Assembly: GCA_045587665.1 (NCBI GenBank)
Contig: JAZNCT010000054.1
Location: forward strand, 1-18,375
Direction: 5' to 3'
DNA length: 18,375 nt
DNA from: SIG710 sp045587665
GTDB taxonomy: Bacteria; Bacillota; Clostridia; Oscillospirales; CAG-272
The first letter of the stretch is position 1. Every line of letters begins with the position of its first letter. Below, piece by piece: positions 7,702 through 15,076 of this stretch. A model generated the notes under the pieces. The model had not been told where the DNA came from and did not search any database. It saw nothing but the letters and a program-made list of their open reading frames with translations. A program made the translations under genes and the position numbers.

Positions 7702-8612
7702 TAGTGGGCACCTCCAATAATTTCATTTAATGTTTTTATTCCGTATTTATCCATTGTAGAGGGTAATTTTTCGATGATATCACGGCAAACATATGGGTCT
7801 ATAAGATTTGCCGCACCTATCTCAACTGCAGTTGCTCCTGCAAGCATCATTTCAATAACGTCCTCAGCGGAAGAAACACCTCCCATACCCACAACAGGTA
7901 TCTTCACAGCGTTCGAAACCTGATATACCATTCTGAGCGCCACGGGAAGTATGGCACTGCCCGAAAAGCCTCCCATTTTGTTGGCGATCACCGGTTTTCT
8001 CTTGCGCAGGTCTATTCTCATACCGAGAAGGGTATTGATAAGGCTTATGCCGTCGGCACCGGCTTCCTCGCAAGCCTTTGCAATAGAGACGATATCTGTA
8101 ACATTGGGTGAGAGCTTGATGATGACCGGCTTGGTTGTAACCGCTTTAACAGCTCTGGTCACCTCAGCGGCAGCCTCGGGAGAAGTACCGAAGCTCATTC
8201 CGCCGCCGTGAACATTTGGACAGCTTACGTTTACTTCAAGCCAACCCACCTGATCGCACTTGTCCAGCTTCTCGCAGGTGTAGGCATAATCCTCGACAGC
8301 AAATCCACTCACATTAGCCATAACCTTCTTATTAAAGCACTTTGAAAGTTTTGGAAGCTCCTCATTTATAACAGCTTCAACACCGGGATTTTGAAGTCCA
8401 ACAGCATTTATCATGCCCGCAGTGCACTCTGCAATTCTCGGTGTGGGGTTGCCAAATCTTGGATCCTTTGTTGTGCCCTTGAAGGAGAATGTACCGAGAA
8501 TGTTGATATCATAAAGCTCTGCAAACTCATATCCGTAGCCAAAAGTACCGCTGGCGGGAATTATGGGGTTATCCATATCTATGCCGCAGAGATTCACCTT
8601 TAAGCGTTCCAT
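7701..8612 (-). CDS. pyrD: Dihydroorotate dehydrogenase class 1B, catalytic subunit PyrD
   Basis: It oxidises dihydroorotate to orotate with FMN and passes electrons to PyrK. The start at 8612 has AAAGGAGGA 6-7 nt upstream and gives 303 residues; an upstream in-frame ATG at 8651 lies within pyrK and lacks a site. The active-site cysteine C131 in NVSCPNVHGG marks class 1 enzymes, and the adjacent PyrK subunit indicates class 1B (NAD-linked). Its first 13 bases overlap the end of pyrK. Confidence 0.97.
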   Translation of the reverse strand: MERLKVNLCGIDMDNPIIPASGTFGYGYEFAELYDINILGTFSFKGTTKDPRFGNPTPRIAECTAGMINAVGLQNPGVEAVINEELPKLSKCFNKKVMANVSGFAVEDYAYTCEKLDKCDQVGWLEVNVSCPNVHGGGMSFGTSPEAAAEVTRAVKAVTTKPVIIKLSPNVTDIVSIAKACEEAGADGISLINTLLGMRIDLRKRKPVIANKMGGFSGSAILPVALRMVYQVSNAVKIPVVGMGGVSSAEDVIEMMLAGATAVEIGAANLIDPYVCRDIIEKLPSTMDKYGIKTLNEIIGGAH

Positions 8613-9334
8613 ATGATCTCCTCCTTTCGCATAACGGGTCCGTCCTTGCATATCCTCTTATTGCCGGTGAGAGTTTTGCAGGAGCATCCCATGCAGGCAC
8701 CGAAGCCACAGCCCATTCGCTCCTCAAAGCTCAGCTCACCGCCCTTATCCGTTGCAGTGCAAAGAGCACGAAGCATAGGCTCCGGGCCGCAGGAATAGAA
8801 ATATGAAAAATCCATTCCCTCCATTGCGTTTGTAACAAATCCCTTTATTCCGTAAGAGCCATCAACGGTTGTTACCTTGACATCAGCTCCCAGCGCTTTA
8901 AACTCTTCTTCATAGAAGATTTCATCCTTAGTGTTAAAACCAATGATAACGGATACCTTTTTGCCTTGCTCCGAGAGCTTTTTAGCAAGCATATAAAGTG
9001 GGGGAACGCCAACGCCGCCGCCAACGAGCAGGGGAGCAGCTCCGCTTCTTGTGAGATCATATCCGTTGCCGAGCTGAGTAAGCACATCAAGTGAGCCCTC
9101 ACTCATTTGGCTCATCTGCTCTGTTCCGTGCCCTACCACCTTATAAATGATAACAAGCGTCCCGTCTTTAGGCACATCGCAAACCGAGATGGGGCGGCGC
9201 AGATAAAGACCTTCAAGCTTGATATTTACAAACTGACCGGGAATAATGCCCTTGGTGTCTCCCGCAAGGGTCATGCGGAAGACATCCTTTGCGATTTTTA
9301 CATTTTCTTTTATCTCAAATATTGTCTGTTTCAT
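8600..9334 (-). CDS. pyrK: Dihydroorotate dehydrogenase electron-transfer subunit PyrK
   Basis: PyrK carries FAD and a [2Fe-2S] cluster and moves electrons from PyrD to NAD+. The 244-residue protein has the flavin motif RRPISV (46-51), the nucleotide-binding GGGVGVPP (about 105-112) and cluster cysteines C209, C214, C217 and C229. C219 is an extra cysteine nearby. An AAGGA site overlapping the carB stop lies a few bases before its ATG, with a 9-nt gap. It overlaps pyrD by 13 nt, as expected for a stoichiometric complex. Confidence 0.97.
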   Translation of the reverse strand: MKQTIFEIKENVKIAKDVFRMTLAGDTKGIIPGQFVNIKLEGLYLRRPISVCDVPKDGTLVIIYKVVGHGTEQMSQMSEGSLDVLTQLGNGYDLTRSGAAPLLVGGGVGVPPLYMLAKKLSEQGKKVSVIIGFNTKDEIFYEEEFKALGADVKVTTVDGSYGIKGFVTNAMEGMDFSYFYSCGPEPMLRALCTATDKGGELSFEERMGCGFGACMGCSCKTLTGNKRICKDGPVMRKEEIIWNA

Positions 9335-9343
9335 TTTTGTTCC

Positions 9344-12300
9344 TTACGAATCAATAGTTGATATTGTGAGTGTTGTTTCTTCAAGAACATCAAGAAGAAC
9401 TCGCACGGTATCAAGAGAAGTAAACATCGTCACATTGTTTTCGGTAGCGTATTTACGAATCTCAAAGCCGTCACGGATAACACCGGATGATGCCGGATCG
9501 CTTGTGTTTATAACATAAGCGATATGACCCTGGCGGAGAGAATCTGCTATTTCATCCGAGCCATCCGAAATCTTGTGGAGAACGTGTGTGCGGATTCCGT
9601 TGTTTTTAAGGAATGTTGCAGTACCTGCTGTTGCCTCTATATTGAAGCCCAGATTATAGAAGCGGCGTATGAGAGGAAGGGCCTCTTCCTTATCGCAATC
9701 TGCAATGGTCGCAAGAACTGTTCCGTAGTTCTGCAGGTGCATGCCCGATGCCTGAAGCGCCTTATAAAGTGCTCTGTAATACTTATCGTCATAGCCTATA
9801 GCCTCGCCTGTTGACTTCATCTCGGGAGAGAGATAAGCATCAAGTCCCCTGAGCTTGTTGAAGGAGAATACGGGAACCTTAACATACCATCTGTTCTTTT
9901 CCTCGGGGTAGATTCCAAATATTCCCTGCTCCTTAAGAGACTTGCCCATAATAACCTCTGTGGCAATATCAGCCAAACTATATCCTGTTGCCTTTGAAAG
10001 GAAAGGAACTGTTCTGGAGGAACGCGGGTTTACCTCTATGATATATACCTCTTCATTTTTATCCACGATAAACTGAATATTATAGAGACCTACGATTCCA
10101 ATTCCAAGGCCAAGCTTCTTTGCATACTGAAGGATAGTACCCTTCACCTTATCCGAGATACTGAAGGTAGGATAAACGCTGATAGAGTCACCGGAGTGGA
10201 TACCCGTTCTTTCAACCAGCTCCATGATACCGGGAACAAACACATCCTGACCGTCGCAGATCGCGTCAACCTCAACCTCTTTTCCGCTGATATATTTATC
10301 AACAAGAACAGGCTTGTCCTCGTCTATCTCAACTGCGGTTTTAAGATAATGACGCAACTGATCCTCATTTGCAACTATCTGCATTGCTCGTCCGCCGAGA
10401 ACGAAGGAGGGACGGACAAGCACAGGATATCCGATCTCTGCTGCAGTCTTTATGCCATCCTCGATCTTTGTAACAGCCTTGCCCTTTGGCTGAGGGATGC
10501 CAAGCTCTGAAAGGAGCTTTTCAAACATATCTCTGTTTTCTGCTTTGTCGATCGCGTCACAGTCTGTTCCTATGATCTTAACGCCTCTCTTGTGAAGCGG
10601 CTCCGCAAGATTTATGGCAGTCTGGCCGCCCAGAGAAGCAATAACTCCCACAGGCTTTTCAAACTCAACAATGTTCATAACATCTTCGGGGGTAAGAGGC
10701 TCAAAATAAAGCTTGTCTGCCGTTGTATAGTCGGTAGAAACTGTTTCGGGATTGTTATTGATAATTATAGCCTCATAGCCGGAATTCTTAATTGTTGTAA
10801 CGGCGTGAACGGTGGAATAATCAAATTCAACGCCCTGACCGATGCGTATAGGACCTGCGCCAAGAACGATTATCTTCTTTTTATCTGTGAGAACCGAATC
10901 GTTTTTGCCGGTATAAGAGGAATAGAAGTAAGGAATATAAGCTCCGGTATGGCAGGTATCAACCATGCGGAAGACAGGGAAAAGATTATTCTTCTTTCTG
11001 AAATCATAAACGTCAAGCTCGGCACACTTCCACATTCTTGCCACATATTTGTCGGAGAAACCCATCTTTTTAGCATCTGTCAGAATAGCAAGATCATAGG
11101 GGTGAGCCTTAAGGGTCTCCTCCATATCTATTATTCGTTTGATAGCTTCAAGGAAGAAGGGCGTTATCTTTGTAATATCATGGATCTCCGCAACAGTTGC
11201 GCCACGGTAGATAAGCTCTGCTATGGCAAAGATATTGTCATCTCTGAATTCGCTTATATATTCACGCAGCTCTGCGTCTGTCATATTGTCAAACTTGTGG
11301 TGATAGATATGGTTTACGCCAACCTCAAGAGAGCGTATGCCCTTAAGAAGGCACTCTTCGAGAGTAGAACCGATACCCATTACCTCACCCGTTGCCTTCA
11401 TCTGCGTTCCGAGAGTGTTGGAGGCAGTGGTAAATTTATCAAATGGGAAACGGGGAAGCTTTGCAATTACATAATCGAGACGAGGCTCAAATGCCGCATT
11501 TGTATTGGCGATCTTGATATCCTCCAGAGCCATGCCAACCGCTATCTTGGCAGTTACCCTCGCTATAGGATATCCCGAAGCCTTGGACGCCAGCGCACTG
11601 GAACGGGACACACGGGGATTTACTTCAATAAGGTAATATTCGCTGGTATGGGGATTCAGCGCAAACTGAACATTACAACCGCCCTCTATCTTAAGCTCTC
11701 TGATGATCTTGATAGCAGAGTCATTGAGCATCTTTTCATCCTCTTTTGAGAGGGTCATAATGGGAGCAACAACAAGTGAGTCGCCTGTGTGAACGCCTAC
11801 AGGGTCAATATTTTCCATGCCGCAAATAGTGATAGCATGGTCATTTGAGTCACGCATTACCTCAAATTCGATCTCCTTGTAGCCCTTAACGCTCTTTTCG
11901 ATAAGAACCTGATGCACGGGAGAAAGCTTGAAGCCGTTTGTACCGATCTCAATAAGTTCTTCTTCATTATATGCAAAGCCGCCGCCCGTACCGCCGAGTG
12001 TGAATGCAGGACGGAGTACAACAGGATAGCCTATTCTCTTTGCGGCTTCCTTTGCTTGTTCAAGATTATATGTGATCTCGGAAGGGATTACAGGCTCTCC
12101 AATGGATTCGCAAAGCTCCTTGAAGAGCTCTCTGTCCTCAGCTCTCTCAATACTTTCACTGCTTGTGCCGAGAAGCTCTGTATGGCACTCGCGAAGTATT
12201 CCCTTCTTTTCAAGCTGCATAGCAAGATTAAGACCTGTTTGCCCTCCAATACCGGGAACGATAGCGTCGGGACGCTCAAAGCGAAGTATCTTTGCAATAT

Positions 12301-12517
12301 ATTCAAGTGTCAGAGGCTCCATATAAACCTTATCGGCAATTGTGGTGTCGGTCATGATAGTCGCGGGGTTTGAGTTTACAAGAACTACCTCATAGCCCTC
12401 TTCTTTAAGCGCAAGGCAAGCCTGTGTGCCCGCATAGTCAAATTCAGCTGCCTGACCGATAACGATAGGGCCCGAGCCGATGATTAAAATTTTCTTTAGA
12501 TCTGTTCTTTTTGCCAT
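9344..12517 (-). CDS. carB: Carbamoyl-phosphate synthase large subunit CarB
   Basis: CarB makes carbamoyl phosphate from bicarbonate, ammonia and two ATP; ammonia normally comes from the CarA glutaminase through a tunnel. I chose the ATG at 12517 (MAKRTDLKK) because GGAGG lies 8 nt upstream. The 1057-residue protein has the duplicated synthetase architecture: the N-terminal half opens with GSGPIVIGQAAEFDYAG and the second half repeats it as GAGPIRIGQGVEFDYS, each with ATP-grasp segments (RPAFTLGGTGGG, RPSFVLGG). The last ~120 residues look like the MGS-type allosteric domain that binds UMP or ornithine. Unusually, no carA lies next to it; pyrC is directly upstream with a 19-nt gap. Confidence 0.98.
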   Translation of the reverse strand: MAKRTDLKKILIIGSGPIVIGQAAEFDYAGTQACLALKEEGYEVVLVNSNPATIMTDTTIADKVYMEPLTLEYIAKILRFERPDAIVPGIGGQTGLNLAMQLEKKGILRECHTELLGTSSESIERAEDRELFKELCESIGEPVIPSEITYNLEQAKEAAKRIGYPVVLRPAFTLGGTGGGFAYNEEELIEIGTNGFKLSPVHQVLIEKSVKGYKEIEFEVMRDSNDHAITICGMENIDPVGVHTGDSLVVAPIMTLSKEDEKMLNDSAIKIIRELKIEGGCNVQFALNPHTSEYYLIEVNPRVSRSSALASKASGYPIARVTAKIAVGMALEDIKIANTNAAFEPRLDYVIAKLPRFPFDKFTTASNTLGTQMKATGEVMGIGSTLEECLLKGIRSLEVGVNHIYHHKFDNMTDAELREYISEFRDDNIFAIAELIYRGATVAEIHDITKITPFFLEAIKRIIDMEETLKAHPYDLAILTDAKKMGFSDKYVARMWKCAELDVYDFRKKNNLFPVFRMVDTCHTGAYIPYFYSSYTGKNDSVLTDKKKIIVLGAGPIRIGQGVEFDYSTVHAVTTIKNSGYEAIIINNNPETVSTDYTTADKLYFEPLTPEDVMNIVEFEKPVGVIASLGGQTAINLAEPLHKRGVKIIGTDCDAIDKAENRDMFEKLLSELGIPQPKGKAVTKIEDGIKTAAEIGYPVLVRPSFVLGGRAMQIVANEDQLRHYLKTAVEIDEDKPVLVDKYISGKEVEVDAICDGQDVFVPGIMELVERTGIHSGDSISVYPTFSISDKVKGTILQYAKKLGLGIGIVGLYNIQFIVDKNEEVYIIEVNPRSSRTVPFLSKATGYSLADIATEVIMGKSLKEQGIFGIYPEEKNRWYVKVPVFSFNKLRGLDAYLSPEMKSTGEAIGYDDKYYRALYKALQASGMHLQNYGTVLATIADCDKEEALPLIRRFYNLGFNIEATAGTATFLKNNGIRTHVLHKISDGSDEIADSLRQGHIAYVINTSDPASSGVIRDGFEIRKYATENNVTMFTSLDTVRVLLDVLEETTLTISTIDS

Positions 12518-12536
12518 TTTTTTAGCCTCCGATATG

Positions 12537-13763
12537 TTAAACTTTTTTGTAAGCAATTTTGCCGCCGCAGACGGTGAGAAGATTCTCCCCATATAGCTCT
12601 GCGCCCTCAAAGGGAGTCGCCTTGCCCATGGAAAGGAAATCCTTCGGATCTACGGTGAATTTTTTTTCGAGATTCCAGACAGAAAAGTCATTTTTAAGGG
12701 GAATTCCGAAACGTTTTCTCGCATTGAATACAAGAAGATCTATAATTTTATCAAGAGAAACTATTCCCTCGCGCACAAGATAGGTATAAAGCACGGGGAA
12801 TGCCGTTTCTATGCCGACGATACCAAATGCACTTTTTGGGAGTCCCTTGGATTTTTCCTCTGCCGAATGTGGGGCATGATCGGTTGCGATCATGTCTATT
12901 GTGCCGTCGATAATTCCTTCAAGAAGGGCTTCCCTGTCCTTCCTTCCGCGCAAAGGGGGATTCATTTTGAAGCGTCCTTCCTCGCGCAGATCACTGTCAT
13001 CCATAACAAGATAATGGGGAGCCGTCTCGCAGGTGATATTTACTCCCTCGGCCTTTGCCTTTCGTATTGCCTCAACGCTTTCCTTTGCGGAAATGTGGCA
13101 GACATGATAAGCACAGCCTGTTTCTTTTGCAAGCTTTATATCCCTCTCTATCTGAGCATATTCACTTTCAGAGCAGATTCCCCTGTGACCGTGCGCCCTT
13201 GCGTATTCACCGTCGTGGATATATCCGCCCTTCAGCAAGTCATTGACCTCGCAATGCGCCACAATCATCTTTCCAAGAGCCTTCGCTCTCTTCATTGCCT
13301 GACGCATCATGTCGTCAGACTGAACTCCGCGTCCGTCATCCGAAAAAGCAAATGCGTCCTCTGCCATATCTTCCATTGCCGAGAGTTCTTCACCTCTCTG
13401 TCCAACCGTGATCGCCGCATAAGGATAGACATTGATCGCAGCGTCTTTCGCAATTATGTCCTTTTGGAGCTTCAGATGCTCTGCGCTGTCGGGAACAGGA
13501 TTCAGATTTGGCATAGTACAAACCGCCGTATATCCTCCTCTTGCCGCCGCCACACTTCCGCTCTTTATCGTCTCCTTATAAGAAAATCCCGGTTCGCGAA
13601 AATGCACATGCACATCGCAAAAACCGGGAAAAACAATATTATTTTCATCGTCAAAAAGACGGATAAGTTCATCATCCATAGAGAAAGCATCACCAATAGA
13701 AAACAACTTGCCGCTCTGCATATAAGCCGTATTTGCCATTTGCATTTCTGTGATCTTTGCCAT
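12537..13763 (-). CDS. pyrC: Dihydroorotase PyrC
   Basis: It cyclises N-carbamoyl-aspartate to dihydroorotate with bound zinc. The start at 13763 has the purine-rich site AGGAGAAGGA just upstream; earlier in-frame ATGs lie in the leader terminator. The 408-residue protein has metal ligands H52 and H54 (DVHVHFREPG), an aspartate in FSDDGRG (about 142), H170 (VAHCE), H223 (CHISA) and D295 (ATDHAPHS), typical of type I dihydroorotases. The N-terminal ~45 residues are shorter and less family-like than usual, lacking a clear IDAxG segment. It is the first gene of the operon. Confidence 0.96.
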   Translation of the reverse strand: MAKITEMQMANTAYMQSGKLFSIGDAFSMDDELIRLFDDENNIVFPGFCDVHVHFREPGFSYKETIKSGSVAAARGGYTAVCTMPNLNPVPDSAEHLKLQKDIIAKDAAINVYPYAAITVGQRGEELSAMEDMAEDAFAFSDDGRGVQSDDMMRQAMKRAKALGKMIVAHCEVNDLLKGGYIHDGEYARAHGHRGICSESEYAQIERDIKLAKETGCAYHVCHISAKESVEAIRKAKAEGVNITCETAPHYLVMDDSDLREEGRFKMNPPLRGRKDREALLEGIIDGTIDMIATDHAPHSAEEKSKGLPKSAFGIVGIETAFPVLYTYLVREGIVSLDKIIDLLVFNARKRFGIPLKNDFSVWNLEKKFTVDPKDFLSMGKATPFEGAELYGENLLTVCGGKIAYKKV

Positions 13764-13785
13764 AATCCTTCTCCTCATTAAAATC

Positions 13786-13827
13786 AAAAAAAGCCCTGCC
13801 GCAGGCGACAAGACTTTACCACAGGGC
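13786..13827 (-). terminator. Leader attenuator (intrinsic terminator) upstream of pyrC
   Basis: On the minus strand GCCCTG (13822-13827) pairs with CAGGGC (13793-13798), followed at once by seven T (13786-13792). It lies between the promoter and the pyrC ribosome site, so it would stop transcription before the operon. Its 5' arm is shared with a competing antiterminator (13815-13859). The loop is long (23 nt), with some weaker pairing possible inside. Confidence 0.75.
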
Positions 13828-13859
13828 ATAGTACGCCCACTGCACTTTTTTATGGTAAA
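13815..13859 (-). promoter_or_regulatory. Putative antiterminator hairpin in the pyr leader
   Basis: On the minus strand TTTACCA (13853-13859) pairs with TGGTAAA (13815-13821), and inside it GGGC (13835-13838) pairs with GCCC (13824-13827). This sequesters the 5' arm of the terminator, so the two folds exclude each other. I could not find the conserved PyrR-binding loop (TCCAGAGAGG type), so the effector is unknown. Confidence 0.6.
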
Positions 13860-13885
13860 TTTAATATCCCGTCGATCATCTGCAT
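13850..13885 (-). CDS. Possible 11-residue leader peptide in the pyr leader
   Basis: An ATG at 13883-13885 opens an 11-codon frame (MQMIDGILNLP) whose TAA stop (13850-13852) directly follows the antiterminator 5' arm. A ribosome ending there would cover that arm and favour the terminator. There is no convincing Shine-Dalgarno sequence before it and no codon bias typical of amino-acid attenuators, so translation is unproven. Confidence 0.25.
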   Translation of the reverse strand: MQMIDGILNLP

Positions 13886-13916
13886 CAAACCGAATCTTAA
13901 ATTTTATTCTTATATC

Positions 13917-13945
13917 ATTATATCACATCCGCACTTTTTTGTCAA
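13917..13945 (-). promoter_or_regulatory. SigA-type promoter of the pyr operon
   Basis: On the minus strand TTGACA (13940-13945), a 17-bp spacer and TATAAT (13917-13922) form a perfect consensus, with TGA before the -10 (extended). The start site should fall near 13910, leaving a leader of about 145 nt that holds the attenuator. A promoter this strong suggests that control is exerted after initiation. Confidence 0.9.
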
Positions 13946-14037
13946 TAGAAAATAATCAACCTCAAAAGCAAAATTTATTATTTTTCAACCACGGCCTCAG
14001 TTCAATATCAAAAAATGCTAAAATATCGATTTGTGAC

Positions 14038-14066
14038 TTGAAAAAAAAAGAATTTTGTTATATACT
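14038..14066 (+). promoter_or_regulatory. Promoter for the response regulator/kinase operon
   Basis: TTGAAA (14038-14043), a 17-bp spacer and TATACT (14061-14066) fit a SigA promoter. It is divergent from the pyr promoter; about 92 bp separate the two -35 elements, in which I see nothing recognisable. It precedes a small broken gene and then the two-component pair. Confidence 0.75.
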
Positions 14067-14105
14067 ACTGATATAGAACTTTTCATCGGCCATTTGAAGG
14101 ATGAT

Positions 14106-14350
14106 ATGATTTATGACAACATCGAAATATGGGGCGCAGACACTCTGCGAGAAATCAAGGGAGGAGTTTGCCCTGAAAGGGTGCCGGAGTCGGTTTGCAA
14201 AATGCTCAGCTCCCGTGCCCCCTCTCCGCAAGACGCAATATCGGAATGGTGCTTAGAGTTGTTCCCGGAGAAGAAGGCGTCATAGAAATGGCAGAAAACC
14301 TTTCACGACTTATGCGCCCCGATATAGAGAAATATAAGAGATTTAAGTGA
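14106..14350 (+). pseudogene. Small unrecognised gene, apparently frameshifted
   Basis: An ATG at 14106 with GAAGG a few bases upstream opens a frame that stops at 14283-14285 after 59 codons (start MIYDNIEIWGADTLREI). From about 14264 a different frame continues sensibly to TGA 14348-14350 (PGEEGVIEMAENLSRLMRPD...). One missing C in the CCC run at 14264-14266 would join ...ISEWCLELF to PGEEGVIEMAEN and give a protein of about 81 residues. The second frame is closed upstream by a TGA at 14174 and has no ribosome site of its own, so a broken gene fits better than two genes. I do not recognise the family. It lies first after the promoter, ahead of the response regulator. A sequencing error would explain it equally well. 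Confidence 0.5.
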
Positions 14351-14387
14351 TTTTTTCGATACTTTTACAATTTACAGGAGGCAAACT

Positions 14388-15068
14388 TTGATTTTTTGCG
14401 TTGAAGACGACCACGGCATAAGAAATATGATGATATATACCCTGAAGGTGGCAGGCTTTGAAGCTAAGGGAGCAAACGACGGTGAAGCACTTATGGAGCT
14501 TCTCGCAAAAGAGACCCCTGAGCTTATTCTGCTTGATATCATGCTTCCGGGCGATGACGGAATAACCATTCTGTCAAAGCTTCGCTCAAACGCCGCCACA
14601 GCCGATATCCCCGTGATAATGGCAACGGCAAAGGGAACCGAATATGATAAGGTCATCGGGCTTGACAGCGGGGCAGATGACTATCTCACAAAGCCCTTCG
14701 GAATGATGGAAATGGTTTCAAGGGTTAAAGCCGTGCTCAGAAGAACAGGCCGCCGGGGCATCGAAGCAAGCAGGATCCTTGCTTCCGGCCTACTTGAGCT
14801 TGATCTTGACCAGCACACCGTAAAAGCAGACGGTTCCCGCCTGCAGCTGACCTTTAAAGAATTTGAGATCCTCAGGATATTCATGCAAAATCCGGGAAGG
14901 GTCTTTAGCCGAGATCAACTCCTTTCCCTGGTTTGGGGTGTTGATTTTACGGGCGAGACACGAACAGTTGACGTACATATCGGAACTCTTCGTGATAAGC
15001 TGGGAAAATGCGGAGATTATATAGAAACTGTCAGAGGCGTGGGATATCGAATGGAAAAAAGAAATTGA
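14388..15068 (+). CDS. phoB: PhoB/PhoP-like response regulator (OmpR family)
   Basis: This 226-residue DNA-binding regulator starts at a TTG codon, supported by AGGAGG 6 nt upstream (14376-14381) and by alignment of the receiver domain. The receiver has acidic residues E6, D7 and D8, phospho-acceptor D50 (LLDIMLPG), T80 and K102. The C-terminal winged helix (about 130-226) includes LTFKEFEIL and RTVDVHIGTLRDKLG. A kinase gene follows after 8 nt. The phosphate role is inferred from the PhoR-like partner and the downstream Na/Pi transporter with PhoP-box-like repeats; a different OmpR-family signal is possible. Confidence 0.85.
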   Translation: MIFCVEDDHGIRNMMIYTLKVAGFEAKGANDGEALMELLAKETPELILLDIMLPGDDGITILSKLRSNAATADIPVIMATAKGTEYDKVIGLDSGADDYLTKPFGMMEMVSRVKAVLRRTGRRGIEASRILASGLLELDLDQHTVKADGSRLQLTFKEFEILRIFMQNPGRVFSRDQLLSLVWGVDFTGETRTVDVHIGTLRDKLGKCGDYIETVRGVGYRMEKRN

Positions 15069-15076
15069 GGTGCACT

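Noticed and set aside
10592..11749. Long plus-strand open frame (385 codons) opposite carB
   Set aside because: It is fully antisense to a clear carB, has low-complexity composition with many Cys/Ile/Asn, no ribosome site and no recognisable motif; it is a shadow of carB codon usage.
12867..13781. Plus-strand frame of 304 codons opposite pyrC
   Set aside because: It is antisense to pyrC with intact metal-ligand codons; no ribosome site and no recognisable domain.
13764..13829. Upstream extension of pyrC to an earlier in-frame ATG
   Set aside because: The extra codons run through the leader terminator and antiterminator; the ATG at 13763 has a good ribosome site and fits the protein.
14246..14350. 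Independent small gene starting at ATG 14246
   Set aside because: There is no ribosome site, and its sequence continues the upstream frame naturally after a one-base shift, so a frameshifted single gene is simpler.
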